64,000 nucleotides of DNA from the NCBI GenBank assembly GCA_947462335.1, contig OX381708.1, positions 2,542,001-2,606,000 of the forward strand, given 5' to 3'. Both the position numbers and the translations under genes were made by a program. Shown here piece after piece: positions 1 through 7,996 of this stretch. Numbering within the stretch: position 1 is the stretch's first letter; every line of letters starts with the position of its first letter. This stretch comes from Harmothoe impar. Its lineage: Eukaryota; Annelida; Polychaeta; Phyllodocida; Polynoidae. The notes below the pieces were generated by a model. The model worked only from the letters and a program-made list of their open reading frames with translations, had not been told where the DNA came from and did not search any database.

Positions 1-598
1 AGCTGTAGTATTATATAGGAAGGAACCCTTTCAAACTAAAAGCGTTTCAGGGAAAGAAATCCCGGGGGAAAGATAGACAACCATGCAAACTGAATACATC
101 CTAGAGGAAGGATCCCGGGGGAGAGGGGCTTGGAATTTTGGGGGTTTTCTGACAGTGTAAAATGACAAAGTGGGCGACCTATATACCATTTAAGGCGACC
201 TATATTTGATATAGACAAAACCTATTCCAAACAATCATTGAATTTTTTTTTGCATACTGGTAAACTGAGCCAGATAATTAAGAACTTATGTTTAGATGTA
301 ATTGACATGAATTAAATGATTGCCTTTATTTCGTTGATAAGCTAATTTCCTCATTCAGTCTAAGCAGTAGATCTATAATAACGAAATAAAGGGAATAATT
401 TTATCCAGATCCGTTTAGTATATATCATGGTATATAGCAGTTGCTGAATTATTTCACCGAGTTTATGCAACCTATTAACTAAATAAAGGAAACAATGGAT
501 ATCCATTTCTTTCATAGCAAATAATGGATTTCCATTTCTTTCATTATGATTCCACTTTTTACTTCAAAAATACAGGCGACCCAATACAGTAGATAGCC
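1..598. other. AT-rich flank without a recognisable gene
   Basis: No convincing coding region is visible. Two short direct copies of a sequence reading ATGGAT(A/T)TCCATTTC lie at about 493-514 and 522-543, a local tandem duplication. Short GC-rich patches containing CCCGGGGG occur near 60 and 113. Confidence 0.6.
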
Positions 599-836
599 AG
601 GGAGTGATCATTTTTTAACAACAAAATTTTTACTCCCCCTCCCCCTTACGGCGGAAAATCGGCTCGCGCACGGGCCCTTTGAAGCATAGTAACCCCGGGA
701 TAGTAACACGCAGGCTTTTTGGCTCAAAACAGGTTAAATTTTTTTGCCCCCCCCCCCCCGGTCGAGGGGTCCAAATTTGTTTCCCCCCCCCCCCCAACCC
801 ACCACCCCCCCTGTTGTTAAAAAATGATCACTCCCT
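599..836. mobile_element. MITE with AGGGAGTG ends, G/C-homopolymer family
   Basis: The terminal inverted repeats read AGGGAGTGATCATTTTTTAA on the left and its complement on the right. They enclose runs of C and a core containing GCATAGTAAC and CAGGCTTTTT. The same ends and core recur at 18544-18811 and, split by the Polinton, at 3734-3926 and 14426-14553. There is no coding capacity, so it is a non-autonomous DNA element. The superfamily cannot be named because the target duplication is unclear. Confidence 0.75.
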
Positions 837-883
837 TAAACTATTGTATTGTTACGTTTTTCCAAAAGTCCCCAGCCCAGACC

Positions 884-2119
884 GCTTATATAGTTTTAAT
901 GTCTCCCTCACCTGACAGACTGCAGAGGCAACTCGACAAACTATTTCAATATTGTAGGAAATGGCATCTGATGGTAAATATGACCAAGTCAAATATTATG
1001 ATATTTAACGATAAGAGAAAGAAGAACACATGTAACTTTAAGTATGGAGATGCAACAGTAGAAAAGGTAGAATCATATAAATACTTAGGTTTTATACTAA
1101 ACACTAGTCATAAGGATATTTTCTTCGATACCTATGACCAGCTATGGGATAAGGGCAGAAAGGCAGCCTATGAAGCTAATTCATGCTGCTATCAACACAT
1201 AGGAAAACCTGATCCGAGAATGTCCCTTAAAGTATTTGATAGTCAGATTAGGCCCTGTCTAGATTATGGTTGTGAGATATGGGGCATGAACAAGGGTAAC
1301 AAGGTCCAAAAGCTTGAAACTATACAACTAAAATACCTAAAGTCTATGCTAGGTGTTAGAAAGCAGACCACAACAGCTGCAGTATACGCTGATACAGGGA
1401 GAGTACCTCTCAAAGTACAATGGGAAATTCAGGCCCTACGGTACTGGGAGCGGGTTATTAACCTTCAAGAGTCACACATCCTGCATAAATGCTACATGAA
1501 ACTAAGTGCTCTTGAAACCGCTGGCCAGGTTAATTGGTGTAGAAACATTAAGTGTTTACTGACCTCATTAGGTTTAAGATATGCTCAACTCTGGAACATG
1601 CAGGCAACAGGTGATGACCCTAAAGCTATAAATGGAGTAACGGAAGTAATAAATTGTAAATATAGAGAGCAAGTAATGAATGAGGTATTGTTAGCCGGGG
1701 AAGGCAAAAAACTTAGAACATATAAAATATTCAAATCAGAATTTAGGCTTGAACACTATCTGTTTTGTATCCCTAATCAAAACCATAGGATTGCACTCTC
1801 ACGGTATAGACTCAGCTCACATAACCTAGGTATTGAGACAGGAAGGCACTGTAGGCCTCCTAAGCCTGTTTGTGACAGGATTTGTTTATATTGTTCTAGT
1901 GGTGCTATAGATGATGAGATACATCTCCTGACAACATGTGACTTTCATAGTGTATCAAGAGAACATTTTATGACAATTATAAGTGTTACGATACAAAACT
2001 ACCAAGAAATGTCAAACCTAGATAAATTTATCTCAGTTATGAAAACTAGTGATACTGTTGCTATAAAGGCACTTGCCAAGTTTGTATGCACTGCATTTAC
2101 GCAAAGACAGCAGGTTTAA
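884..2119 (+). pseudogene. LINE ORF2 fragment, C-terminal reverse transcriptase half
   Basis: This is the remnant of the retrotransposon polymerase. The frame begins with residues that normally follow YADD (a degraded form reads AYIVLMS). It continues through the LDKL..YC..W, TKS..M.F and YKYLGF segments that end the reverse transcriptase palm and thumb. It finishes with a connection region and a Cys-His cluster near the C-terminus (spacing C-x2-C-x9-H-x4-C, with IDDE between). The endonuclease and the catalytic part of the palm are absent, so it cannot mobilise itself. About 410 codons remain open without a stop, so the insertion is not very old. The nominal ATG at 824 lies partly in the neighbouring MITE and is unlikely to be a biological start. 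Confidence 0.8.
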
Positions 2120-2452
2120 TTGAAAGTAAAAATGTACTTGTATACTATTTTATGTAACTGCAAAGAGGAAAGACTCTCAAAACCCACATGTGGGTATGTA
2201 TGCCATGTCCGTATATTCTAGTATGTGTGACTATGAATGTGAGTATATATGTGTGTGACTCTGTGAGTGGGTGTTTTGTATACTTCATAACTGTATATTG
2301 CCTTAGATATTGTGTTAAAACTAGTAGATAGATGTAGATATGTAGTACTTAGCTGTAGAGTAGAAACATATACTGAATGTATGACACATAGGTCAGTAAT
2401 GACCTCCTTTTTGTTGTCAATAAAAGATTATTATTATTATTATTATTATATT
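884..2452 (+). mobile_element. 5'-truncated non-LTR retrotransposon (CR1/I/Jockey-like LINE)
   Basis: An open frame runs to a stop at 2117-2119. It is followed by a roughly 300-bp 3' UTR, an AATAAA at 2419-2424 and a terminal (ATT)n tract at 2427-2452. The 5' end breaks off at about the catalytic YADD box of reverse transcriptase, which is typical of incomplete target-primed reverse transcription. Short 3' tandem repeats in place of poly(A) occur in CR1- and I-type LINEs. The clade cannot be assigned without a search. Confidence 0.8.
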
Positions 2453-2872
2453 ATTGCTTTAGGTCGAAAGTCGCCTCCAAAACAGCCCAGGTCGCCAGGT
2501 AGTTTTTGATCCATCTGCAGCCAAAAAGGTAGGGCCTCCGCCCCCCCCCCCCACCCTCCCCTTGCACCATTATCCCCTTATAGACCCCTGAATTCGACAT
2601 GGCGACATGGGCATTTCTTAAATTTGACATGCGACATGAGGCCTAGTGACATGCGACATGAGGCTTAAAAAGATAGTGACATGGGACATGGACAGTTCTT
2701 AAAATCGACATGGGACATAAGCATTTTTAAGCGACATAGACATGCGACATGGCCATTTCTTAAAATCGACATGCGACATGTGGACCCCTCCATGTGGCTC
2801 CAGAGGGGTCAAAAGCGACCTGGCGACTTGGGCCGTTTTGGAGGCGACTTTCGACCTAATGCAATAATAAAA
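2447..2872. repeat. Palindromic repeat with GTCGCCAGGTCGC arms
   Basis: The left arm (about 2447-2522) and the right arm (about 2792-2872) are inverted copies containing TTAGGTCGAAAGTCGCC and CAGGTCGCCAGG. The centre holds degenerate tandem GACATGCGACATG units. A further arm copy lies at about 16700-16800 and a weaker one near 22680-22760, so this is a dispersed family, probably a MITE. Confidence 0.65.
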
Positions 2873-3733
2873 GTGACCTGGCGACTTTTAGACAAAATTG
2901 ACAATACTTAAGGGGGTCCAAAAAAGCGACTTTGTGACCTGGACCCCTTAATTTCGGCGACTTTCCGACCCCAGGGGGGGACCCCTCTGCACCCCCCTCC
3001 ATGAAGCCCCCCCCCCCCCCCCCTTGGTATAAGATATGTGATGAATAGTCAATAGATGTCTGCGTCGAGAATCTACCCTTTTCATTGACTAAGATCTAGT
3101 CTAACATTGACTCCACTCCAGTTCTTGACCCGGTTGAGTTGGAGTTTCAGTTTGACTTAGAGTGAGACGGCGAGCACTCGGAGGCGCGGGAAATCGGACG
3201 GCATTTGCCCCACATTTGCCACTCACTTCTAAGTTGCTTTTTGCCTTAGTAGCTTGACCCATACATCATAACACGTTATCTGTAGGTAGAGACAATGTTC
3301 CTTTTACACTTACCCTACTTAGGACAGTTGACAGATCGAATTATCGCCAAATTCCTCCTTTTTCTGACATGAAGTTGTTGTCGTGGTGTTGCCTCAGATC
3401 GCACACAGGCGGAATTGGCGGGCAGCTCGTACCCGTGCACACTGCCCAGCTGTAGTTCTAATTTTACACACCAGGAGGCTGGCGTCACTTTCCCGCCACA
3501 GAAACCCACGTTGTGGCAGTGAGAAACGCTCACCAGGAGCTATACAAAGGAACCAAGAAGCCTTGCAAAAGGTGTTATTTGATATATCAATGTTTGATAT
3601 TATAGAACCTCAGACAGAGAACTCCTCCAGCATTTCTCAACACGATTCCAAAGGAAAGGGTCCGTTTTTGGGGCACTAGTAGTCAAGGTCGTGAAAAATT
3701 GTGCTTTATAGGCCTACTGACCCTACTTTTATA
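2873..3733. other. Non-coding spacer with poly-C tract
   Basis: More copies of the GTCGC/GCGAC motif continue to about 2965, followed by a C18-class homopolymer near 3007-3024. The rest is unique sequence. Short open frames at 3315-3679 overlap on opposite strands, have no recognisable motif and are not called as genes. Confidence 0.5.
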
Positions 3734-3926
3734 AGGGAGTGTTCATTTATTAATTACAGGGGGGGTGGTGAGATTTCGCGTGGACGCGTGAACATTTTTT
3801 TACGCCCCGCCCCCTTCCAGAGAGCGCGTGAAACGTTTCGCGCCCCCCCTCACCGAAGGCAGCGAAAATTTTTCGCCCACCCCCCTTTGAACTATAGTAA
3901 CAGGCAGGCTTTTTTGCTAAAAAGGG
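3734..3926. mobile_element. Left half of a MITE split by the Polinton
   Basis: It begins AGGGAGTGTTCATTTATTAA and carries the G/C-homopolymer body and the CAGGCTTTTTTGCT core of the 599-836 family. It stops exactly at the Polinton target duplication. Its other half is at 14426-14553. Confidence 0.8.
3921..3926. repeat. Target site duplication AAAGGG, left copy
   Basis: The six bases AAAGGG abut the first base of the left inverted repeat and recur immediately after the right one at 14426-14431. Six-base duplications are the hallmark of Polinton/Maverick integration. Confidence 0.9.
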
Positions 3927-4025
3927 AGTAGTATAGTATGTATCGGAACGGGACTATAGTTAAGTACTGTTTATTACTCAATCGATATGCAGCCAATCAG
4001 AGGCCTCCATTGGGTCACGTGACCC

Positions 4026-4039
4026 GTTGCCATGGTAAC
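4026..4039. promoter_or_regulatory. RFX X-box-like palindrome in left TIR
   Basis: GTTGCCATGGTAAC is a complete match to the palindromic X-box bound by RFX factors (known consensus GTNRCCNNRGYAAC). Function here is inferred from sequence only. Confidence 0.5.
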
Positions 4040-4137
4040 GTGACCTACTTAGGGCTCTCAGCCAATCAGAAGCCAGCATTCTGGGTGACCTACTGACCTA
4101 CTTAGAAGCTCTCAGCCAATGAGAGGCCGGCATTCTG

Positions 4138-4151
4138 GTAACCATGGTAAC
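4138..4151. promoter_or_regulatory. Second RFX X-box-like palindrome in left TIR
   Basis: GTAACCATGGTAAC again fits the X-box palindrome. A weaker relative, GTAACTAGGGTAAC, follows at 4211-4224. Each sits just before a GTGACCTACTTA block, so the spacing is regular. Confidence 0.5.
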
Positions 4152-4435
4152 GTGACCTACTTACGTCACGTGACCTACTTAGGCTCAGCCAATCAGAAGC
4201 CGGCATTCTGGTAACTAGGGTAACGTGACCTACTTAGGGTTCTGTTTGTAAACAACACCACGTGGCTCTCTTGTTTGTAAACAACACCACGTGACACGTG
4301 ACTGTTTGTAAACAAACAACGTATATATAGAAAAAAACACAACAAGTTCCATCTTATGTTAAAATTATATTTTCGAATAAAAAAGCACATCTGTAACAGC
4401 GTCTATGTGTAACTACGCGCGTTCTCATTCAAACA

Positions 4436-5068
4436 CTATAACACTATCATACCGTAGCAGCAGCAGGTAGGACTGGAAGAAAAGCAAGCGCACGAGCAGA
4501 AGCGACGACACCATTTGCACCATCCGGTCGTCGCGTTGGTAGCCCTACTACTCGTCGCGCGTTCAACTGGAGGTTTAAGAGTGACAAATGACGATTCTTT
4601 GTCGACGCGACTGCTAACATCAGCAGCATCAGCAGCATCGGCAGCATCGGCAGCAGCATCGGCAGCAGCGGCAGCAGCCTCGGCAGCAGCGGTAGCAGCA
4701 GTAGCAGCAGCTGTAGCAGCAGTAGCGTGAGCATTAGCAACAACAGCAGCAGCGACAGTAGCAAGGGCGGCAGAGCGGGCACTAGTAGCGTTATCAGCGG
4801 CGTCATCGGCAGCCGCAACAGCATCAGCAGCAGCAGCGTCGGCATCGGTGGCATGAGTAGCTGCATCGGCGGCAGCAACAGCAGCAGTCACAGCCGCAGC
4901 GGCAACAACAACAACGTCATCACGACCCGCGTCACTAACAGCCGCAGTAAATGCAGCAGTAGCACGCTGAGCAGCACTAGCAGCAGCAGTAGCAGAGGCT
5001 ACAGCATCAGCCTCACATCCGCGAGCAGCTTCGTCATTCCGCTTCATGTCACGGTAGCAACTTTCCAT
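4436..5068 (-). CDS. Unrecognised Ala/Asp-rich protein with Cys-rich tail (Polinton left arm)
   Basis: I do not recognise this protein. The start at 5068 is the first ATG after a minus-strand TATA box (5183-5189). It has G at -3 and G at +4, a strong context, and gives 210 residues. The frame also opens upstream, but only from a GTG too close to the TATA box. The middle (roughly residues 20-150) is almost entirely Ala with Asp, Val and Thr, encoded by imperfect GCN/CAG-type trinucleotides. The last 30 residues are Cys- and Trp-rich (CKWC, CSCAC, TCCCY). Because the trinucleotide tract is open in several frames, length alone is weak evidence. The promoter, start context and unique tail are what favour a real gene. 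A possible poly(A) signal on this strand lies inside the TIR (3970-3975). Confidence 0.45.
   Translation of the reverse strand: MESCYRDMKRNDEAARGCEADAVASATAAASAAQRATAAFTAAVSDAGRDDVVVVAAAAVTAAVAAADAATHATDADAAAADAVAAADDAADNATSARSAALATVAAAVVANAHATAATAAATAATAAAEAAAAAADAAADAADAADAADVSSRVDKESSFVTLKPPVERATSSRATNATTGWCKWCRRFCSCACFSSSPTCCCYGMIVL
4619..5003. repeat. Imperfect CAG/GCA trinucleotide tract
   Basis: Interrupted CAG, CGG and TAG triplets keep several frames open on both strands, giving Ala-, Leu- and Ser-rich shadows. A pure (TAG)n run follows at about 5106-5140. Replication slippage is the likely origin. Confidence 0.75.
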
Positions 5069-5098
5069 CACGAGGATCTGCAAATTGAGGCGCGCTGC

Positions 5099-5140
<42 letters not shown>

Positions 5141-5182
5141 CGTGAACGATGATGACAATGCTGAATGTGGTTTCACTCCCCC

Positions 5183-5189
5183 TTATATA
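5183..5189 (-). promoter_or_regulatory. TATA box for the leftward gene
   Basis: On the minus strand this reads TATATAAG, preceded by a GC-rich segment. Transcription starting 25-30 bp downstream would meet its first ATG at 5068. Confidence 0.55.
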
Positions 5190-5691
5190 CCCTTACGCCC
5201 CGCCTTTTTTCAAGCCACCGGCCAGCTGCCCCTTCACGGCAGGTCTTTAGATCAGCCTTAAGTCGCTTACTACGTGGCTCATCATCCCTCTAATCGCATT
5301 TTCCAGCCGCCGGCCGGCTGTCTGCTGACGACAGGCGAGGGTGATTTGTTTTTCTTTAGATATAAGCCGCTTACCACACGCGCACCCTCTAGTCACAGAC
5401 AGAGTGACAGAAAGGGAGGGGGTCGCTTTGTTCACGCTACCTGTAGTTGTTTTTCTATACACACGCTGAGCCCATGACCCGTTAATCCTTTATACAGGTA
5501 ACACGCGTTCAACTAATTACCCTATTGTATGACAGTCGGTACACGGATTTAATTTTAAACCGCCTTCCCATCTGGATCCATGTCTGGCGGGGTGGAAGGA
5601 TCCAGCTGAAAAGTGTGATTAGGGCTTTTGTTTCTCTTATGATAGCAGCAGGTCAGCATGCGACAGCTGAAAATGTCACACTCGCCGCTCC
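5190..5691. promoter_or_regulatory. Divergent control region between the two left-arm genes
   Basis: About 500 bp separate the leftward TATA box (5183-5189) from the rightward one (5692-5698). Two diverged copies of a roughly 100-bp block, marked by CCGGCC(A/G)GCTG and AAG(T/C)CGCTTAC, lie at about 5216-5276 and 5307-5378. Open frames here overlap on both strands and look like chance. Confidence 0.45.
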
Positions 5692-5698
5692 TATAAAA
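5692..5698 (+). promoter_or_regulatory. TATA box for the rightward left-arm gene
   Basis: TATAAAA is followed about 25 bp later by a pyrimidine-rich stretch (CTCTCTCTTTCC). No ATG occurs from about 5710 to 5933, where a 216-codon frame begins. Confidence 0.55.
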
Positions 5699-5932
5699 GA
5701 CTGAGATGCGTCTCTCTCTCTTTCCACACGCCCTTCTACTACCATCGCCGCCGACACCGCCACCGCCCATCGCCAGCCGACCGCCGCCACCGCCTGCAGA
5801 CACCGTCATCACGCCGGCAGGGAATTTCGAGCTGAGTCTGCTTATTGCTTATTTTTTTTTCTTTGAGCTTTTTGTTTTAAATTTTTTTTTAATTTTCACT
5901 CAGTCTTTTTTTTTGTTTCGGAGGAAAGAAAT

Positions 5933-6583
5933 ATGGCACTGCAGAGGGCGCGAGTTTCTAAAAGACGATCGCGCGAACAAAGGGCCCTCCTCAACTGCCC
6001 GGCTATTTTTTTATCTCAAAGGAGAGAGCGTCACGTAGTTGAGGTTCACGCATCTCTTGAAGCGTACCGAATTCTCGAGAAAAGCAAAGCTGAGCGCCAT
6101 CGTCGTTATACAAGAGCGGAAAAGGAAAACGTAGCGACATGGCCGAGAGCCGTCTTCTCAGAACCGTATTTACTCTACCGTTGCATAATATCCGCTCTCA
6201 GCGCCCCCACTCGTTGGGCGTTTCATGAACAGAAAGAGCGCCGCCACTCTCCTCACCCCGCCTCTTCTTATATAGTGAGAATAAGCGCTATGAAACGATT
6301 CCGCAAACCGATCGGATTCTTGGGAGTGACTGCAGCTCCCACTCGGTGGGCGCGCGTTGTGGCCGACGTGAACACGGTAACTAAAAGTTTCGACGTCGTC
6401 ACTTGTTATCCCGCTTATTGCAACGCAGCCGAATGGAAGAAGATAGGGACGCACTATTTCATACCATACGCACCGATATGTGTTTGTCACCGCCGCGCTC
6501 ACACACCTTATTGCTTTTTCGAGACGATCCTGTCACAACACAGAAATAGAAAAGAAAGCGGCAAAGCGACGAGCTTTGCCTAA
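5933..6583 (+). CDS. Unrecognised basic protein with two APTRWA motifs (Polinton left arm)
   Basis: I do not recognise this 216-residue protein. The start is the first ATG after the predicted transcription start of the TATAAAA box at 5692. It has A at -3 and G at +4, a strong Kozak context. The N-terminal 50 residues are very basic (RARVSKRRSREQR). The motif APTRWA occurs twice, near residues 91-96 and 136-141, each encoded by a small CCCACTCG(T/G)TGGG hairpin. The C-terminal part is rich in Tyr, Cys and His (CHRRAHTPYC), which might bind metal. It sits where other Polintons carry replication or accessory genes, but no polymerase, primase or helicase motif is visible. A short TATATAG followed by an in-frame ATG at 6290 could give a shorter product. 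An A19-class run follows the stop almost directly. Confidence 0.6.
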   Translation: MALQRARVSKRRSREQRALLNCPAIFLSQRRERHVVEVHASLEAYRILEKSKAERHRRYTRAEKENVATWPRAVFSEPYLLYRCIISALSAPTRWAFHEQKERRHSPHPASSYIVRISAMKRFRKPIGFLGVTAAPTRWARVVADVNTVTKSFDVVTCYPAYCNAAEWKKIGTHYFIPYAPICVCHRRAHTPYCFFETILSQHRNRKESGKATSFA

Positions 6584-6585
6584 AG

Positions 6586-6632
6586 AAAAAAAAAAAAAAA
6601 AAATTAATCTGCGCTTTTCTCCTCCTCCTCCT

Positions 6633-6663
<31 letters not shown>

Positions 6664-6672
6664 TCTCTCTTC
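6586..6672 (+). repeat. A-tract and pyrimidine microsatellite
   Basis: A run of about 19 A's lies just after the stop of the preceding frame, followed by (TCC)n and (CTTCCT) repeats. It may be slippage, or the trace of a retro-copied poly(A) tail. Confidence 0.7.
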
Positions 6673-6685
6673 TTTTTTTTTAAAA

Positions 6686-6726
6686 AATAAATATTTGTAT
6701 CAGACTCCTCTGGAGTCTGATACAAA
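6686..6726 (+). terminator. Poly(A) signal followed by a perfect 15-bp hairpin
   Basis: AATAAA at 6686-6691 is followed at 6694-6726 by a perfect inverted repeat with 15-bp arms (TTTGTATCAGACTCC) and a 3-base loop. It lies between the left-arm gene and the ATPase block, where a transcript end is needed. Some large DNA viruses process 3' ends at such hairpins; that comparison is inference. Confidence 0.5.
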
Positions 6727-6824
6727 ACATTTATGACTATTGAGTGAAAATAGAATTTTATCGCAAAAAATAAAAAGAAAAAAAAGACACTTCTGCCGCC
6801 GCTACTGTGACACCGGCCGGAATC

Positions 6825-6840
6825 AATAAAAAGGTCGGCG
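6825..6840 (+). promoter_or_regulatory. Candidate promoter of the ATPase block
   Basis: AATAAAAAGGTCGGCG resembles the region before the major capsid gene, which has AATAAAAAG and GGTCGGCG about 7 bases apart. The first ATG downstream is that of the ATPase at 6934. Confidence 0.45.
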
Positions 6841-6933
6841 GACTTTTCTCCACAACTATTCACCACCGACCGTTCGAGTGAGAAACACAGCAGACAGTCA
6901 CACACACAACCGCTCTCTGACGCGTCCTGAAAA

Positions 6934-7653
6934 ATGTCCAGTAGTAAAAGCAAACTCTTCACAGAAATTCATTTCGACGCTCGACTACAAGGACCCTTTA
7001 GTTGTATCATTAGCGGTCCGTCGGGTTGTGGAAAATCGCGCTTGGTGGATCAATTTCTGAGCGACGTGAACAATTTGGTCACGCCGCCGGTGGAAAAGAC
7101 TTTTTACCATTACGGCGAGTGGCAACCTCTGTTTGAAAAAATGGAAAATCGGTACGGTGTGGAATTCAGAGAAGGTCTTCCTAGCAAAGAGTCTATAGCG
7201 GGAGACGTGGAAGTAGCAGAAGACGCTTTACGACCCCACACTCTACTGATATTGGACGATCTGATGAGCAGTTCCAATCAGCAAGTGGTAGCCGACATCT
7301 TTACTAAATACTCGCATCACTGGAACGTGAGCGTCATATACATCACTCAGAACCTCTTCCAGAAATCACCCGACTTTCGAACTATGAGTCTGAACGCTCA
7401 CTACATGATCGTTTTCAAGAACCCGCGCGACATGGGGCAAATAGCTAGTCTGTCTCGCCAGGTGTTTCCGTCCAACGCGGCGGCTCTCTCTAGTATATTT
7501 ACCCATGAACTCAAGCGACCTCACTCATACCTCCTCCTGGACTTCAAGCAGTCAACACCTGACGATCTGAGAATACGCTCCTCTTTGACGGCCATACACT
7601 CTCAGCTAGTGTTCGTACCGCTAGACAAAAAAAAGAACAACAGAAAGCAGTAG
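6934..7653 (+). CDS. FtsK/HerA-type genome-packaging ATPase (A32-like)
   Basis: This 239-residue protein is expected to drive the element's DNA into preformed capsids. Walker A reads GPSGCGKS (residues 28-35). Walker B is LLILDD (104-109), with two acidic residues as usual in this family. A sensor-like TQN follows at 138-140. Length and motif spacing fit Polinton and adintovirus packaging ATPases. The start is the first ATG after the predicted promoter, with A at -3. It is the first gene of a plus-strand block: the next frame begins 10 bp after its stop. Confidence 0.92.
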   Translation: MSSSKSKLFTEIHFDARLQGPFSCIISGPSGCGKSRLVDQFLSDVNNLVTPPVEKTFYHYGEWQPLFEKMENRYGVEFREGLPSKESIAGDVEVAEDALRPHTLLILDDLMSSSNQQVVADIFTKYSHHWNVSVIYITQNLFQKSPDFRTMSLNAHYMIVFKNPRDMGQIASLSRQVFPSNAAALSSIFTHELKRPHSYLLLDFKQSTPDDLRIRSSLTAIHSQLVFVPLDKKKNNRKQ

Positions 7654-7663
7654 CAAAAGAAAA

Positions 7664-7996
7664 ATGTCTTCTCATCTACTCGAAAGACACTTTGGTACTC
7701 TCAAGCACTTAGCTAAGTGCTCGCCAAAGGACTGCTCGCATCTAATAGACTCTGGAAGCGACGAGCTGATCGCAGCGTTGAGTGAGATCTGTCACAATTT
7801 ACTGGTAGGGAACATCCCGCTCAGCGACAAACAACTGGACAAGCTTCGAGAATCGGCTGACGTGTTGAGGGAGGTCGGCAAAAAATCTACGCCCATCAAA
7901 AAAAAGAGACGCGTCTTGGTACAAGAGGGAGGTTTCCTCATTCCGGCTCTCATAGGGATGGCCTTACCGCTTATAAAGAGCATTCTCCGTATATGA
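7664..7996 (+). CDS. Small conserved Polinton protein with basic and hydrophobic C-terminus
   Basis: A 110-residue protein of a family repeatedly found beside Polinton capsid genes; its function is not established. Residues 34-72 form a helical segment (EICHNLL.GNIPL type). They are followed by a nuclear-signal-like KKKRR (79-83), then QEGG (87-90) and a hydrophobic stretch to the end. The GG-x could be a cleavage site for the element's protease, releasing a membrane-active peptide as in adenovirus-type maturation; this is inference, and P4 is Gln rather than the usual hydrophobic residue. Its stop overlaps the next frame's ATG as ATGA. Confidence 0.75.
   Translation: MSSHLLERHFGTLKHLAKCSPKDCSHLIDSGSDELIAALSEICHNLLVGNIPLSDKQLDKLRESADVLREVGKKSTPIKKKRRVLVQEGGFLIPALIGMALPLIKSILRI

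Larger units (their letters stand above)
3927..4320 (+). repeat. Polinton left terminal inverted repeat
   Basis: It matches the complement of 14031-14425 with only about five differences (for example TATAGTT versus TAAAGTT near the tip). Internally it is built from about four tandem modules of 60-85 bp, each with a CCAATCAGA box (one copy reads CCAATGAGA) and a GTGACCTACTTA block. Three TGTTTGTAAACAA blocks and several CACGTG sites lie at its inner end. An outward-facing AATAAA (minus strand, 3970-3975) lies about 45 bp from the tip. Confidence 0.95.

Noticed and set aside
4447..4878. Leu-rich frame on the minus strand and Ser-rich frame on the plus strand (4727-5110)
   Set aside because: They are alternative frames of the same trinucleotide tract and lack a promoter-linked start.
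5706..6038. 110-codon frame just after the TATA box at 5692
   Set aside because: Its ATG lies only about 8 bp from the TATA box, upstream of any likely transcription start, and the protein is Pro/Phe low complexity.
3927..6930. Degraded polymerase B or helicase in the Polinton left arm
   Set aside because: All frames were read for polymerase-type motifs (for example YxDTD or SLYP blocks); none was seen. A profile search would be decisive.
6459..6962. 167-codon minus-strand frame across the ATPase upstream region
   Set aside because: It is made of homopolymer-encoded Phe and Lys/Arg runs, crosses the predicted promoter and has no motif.
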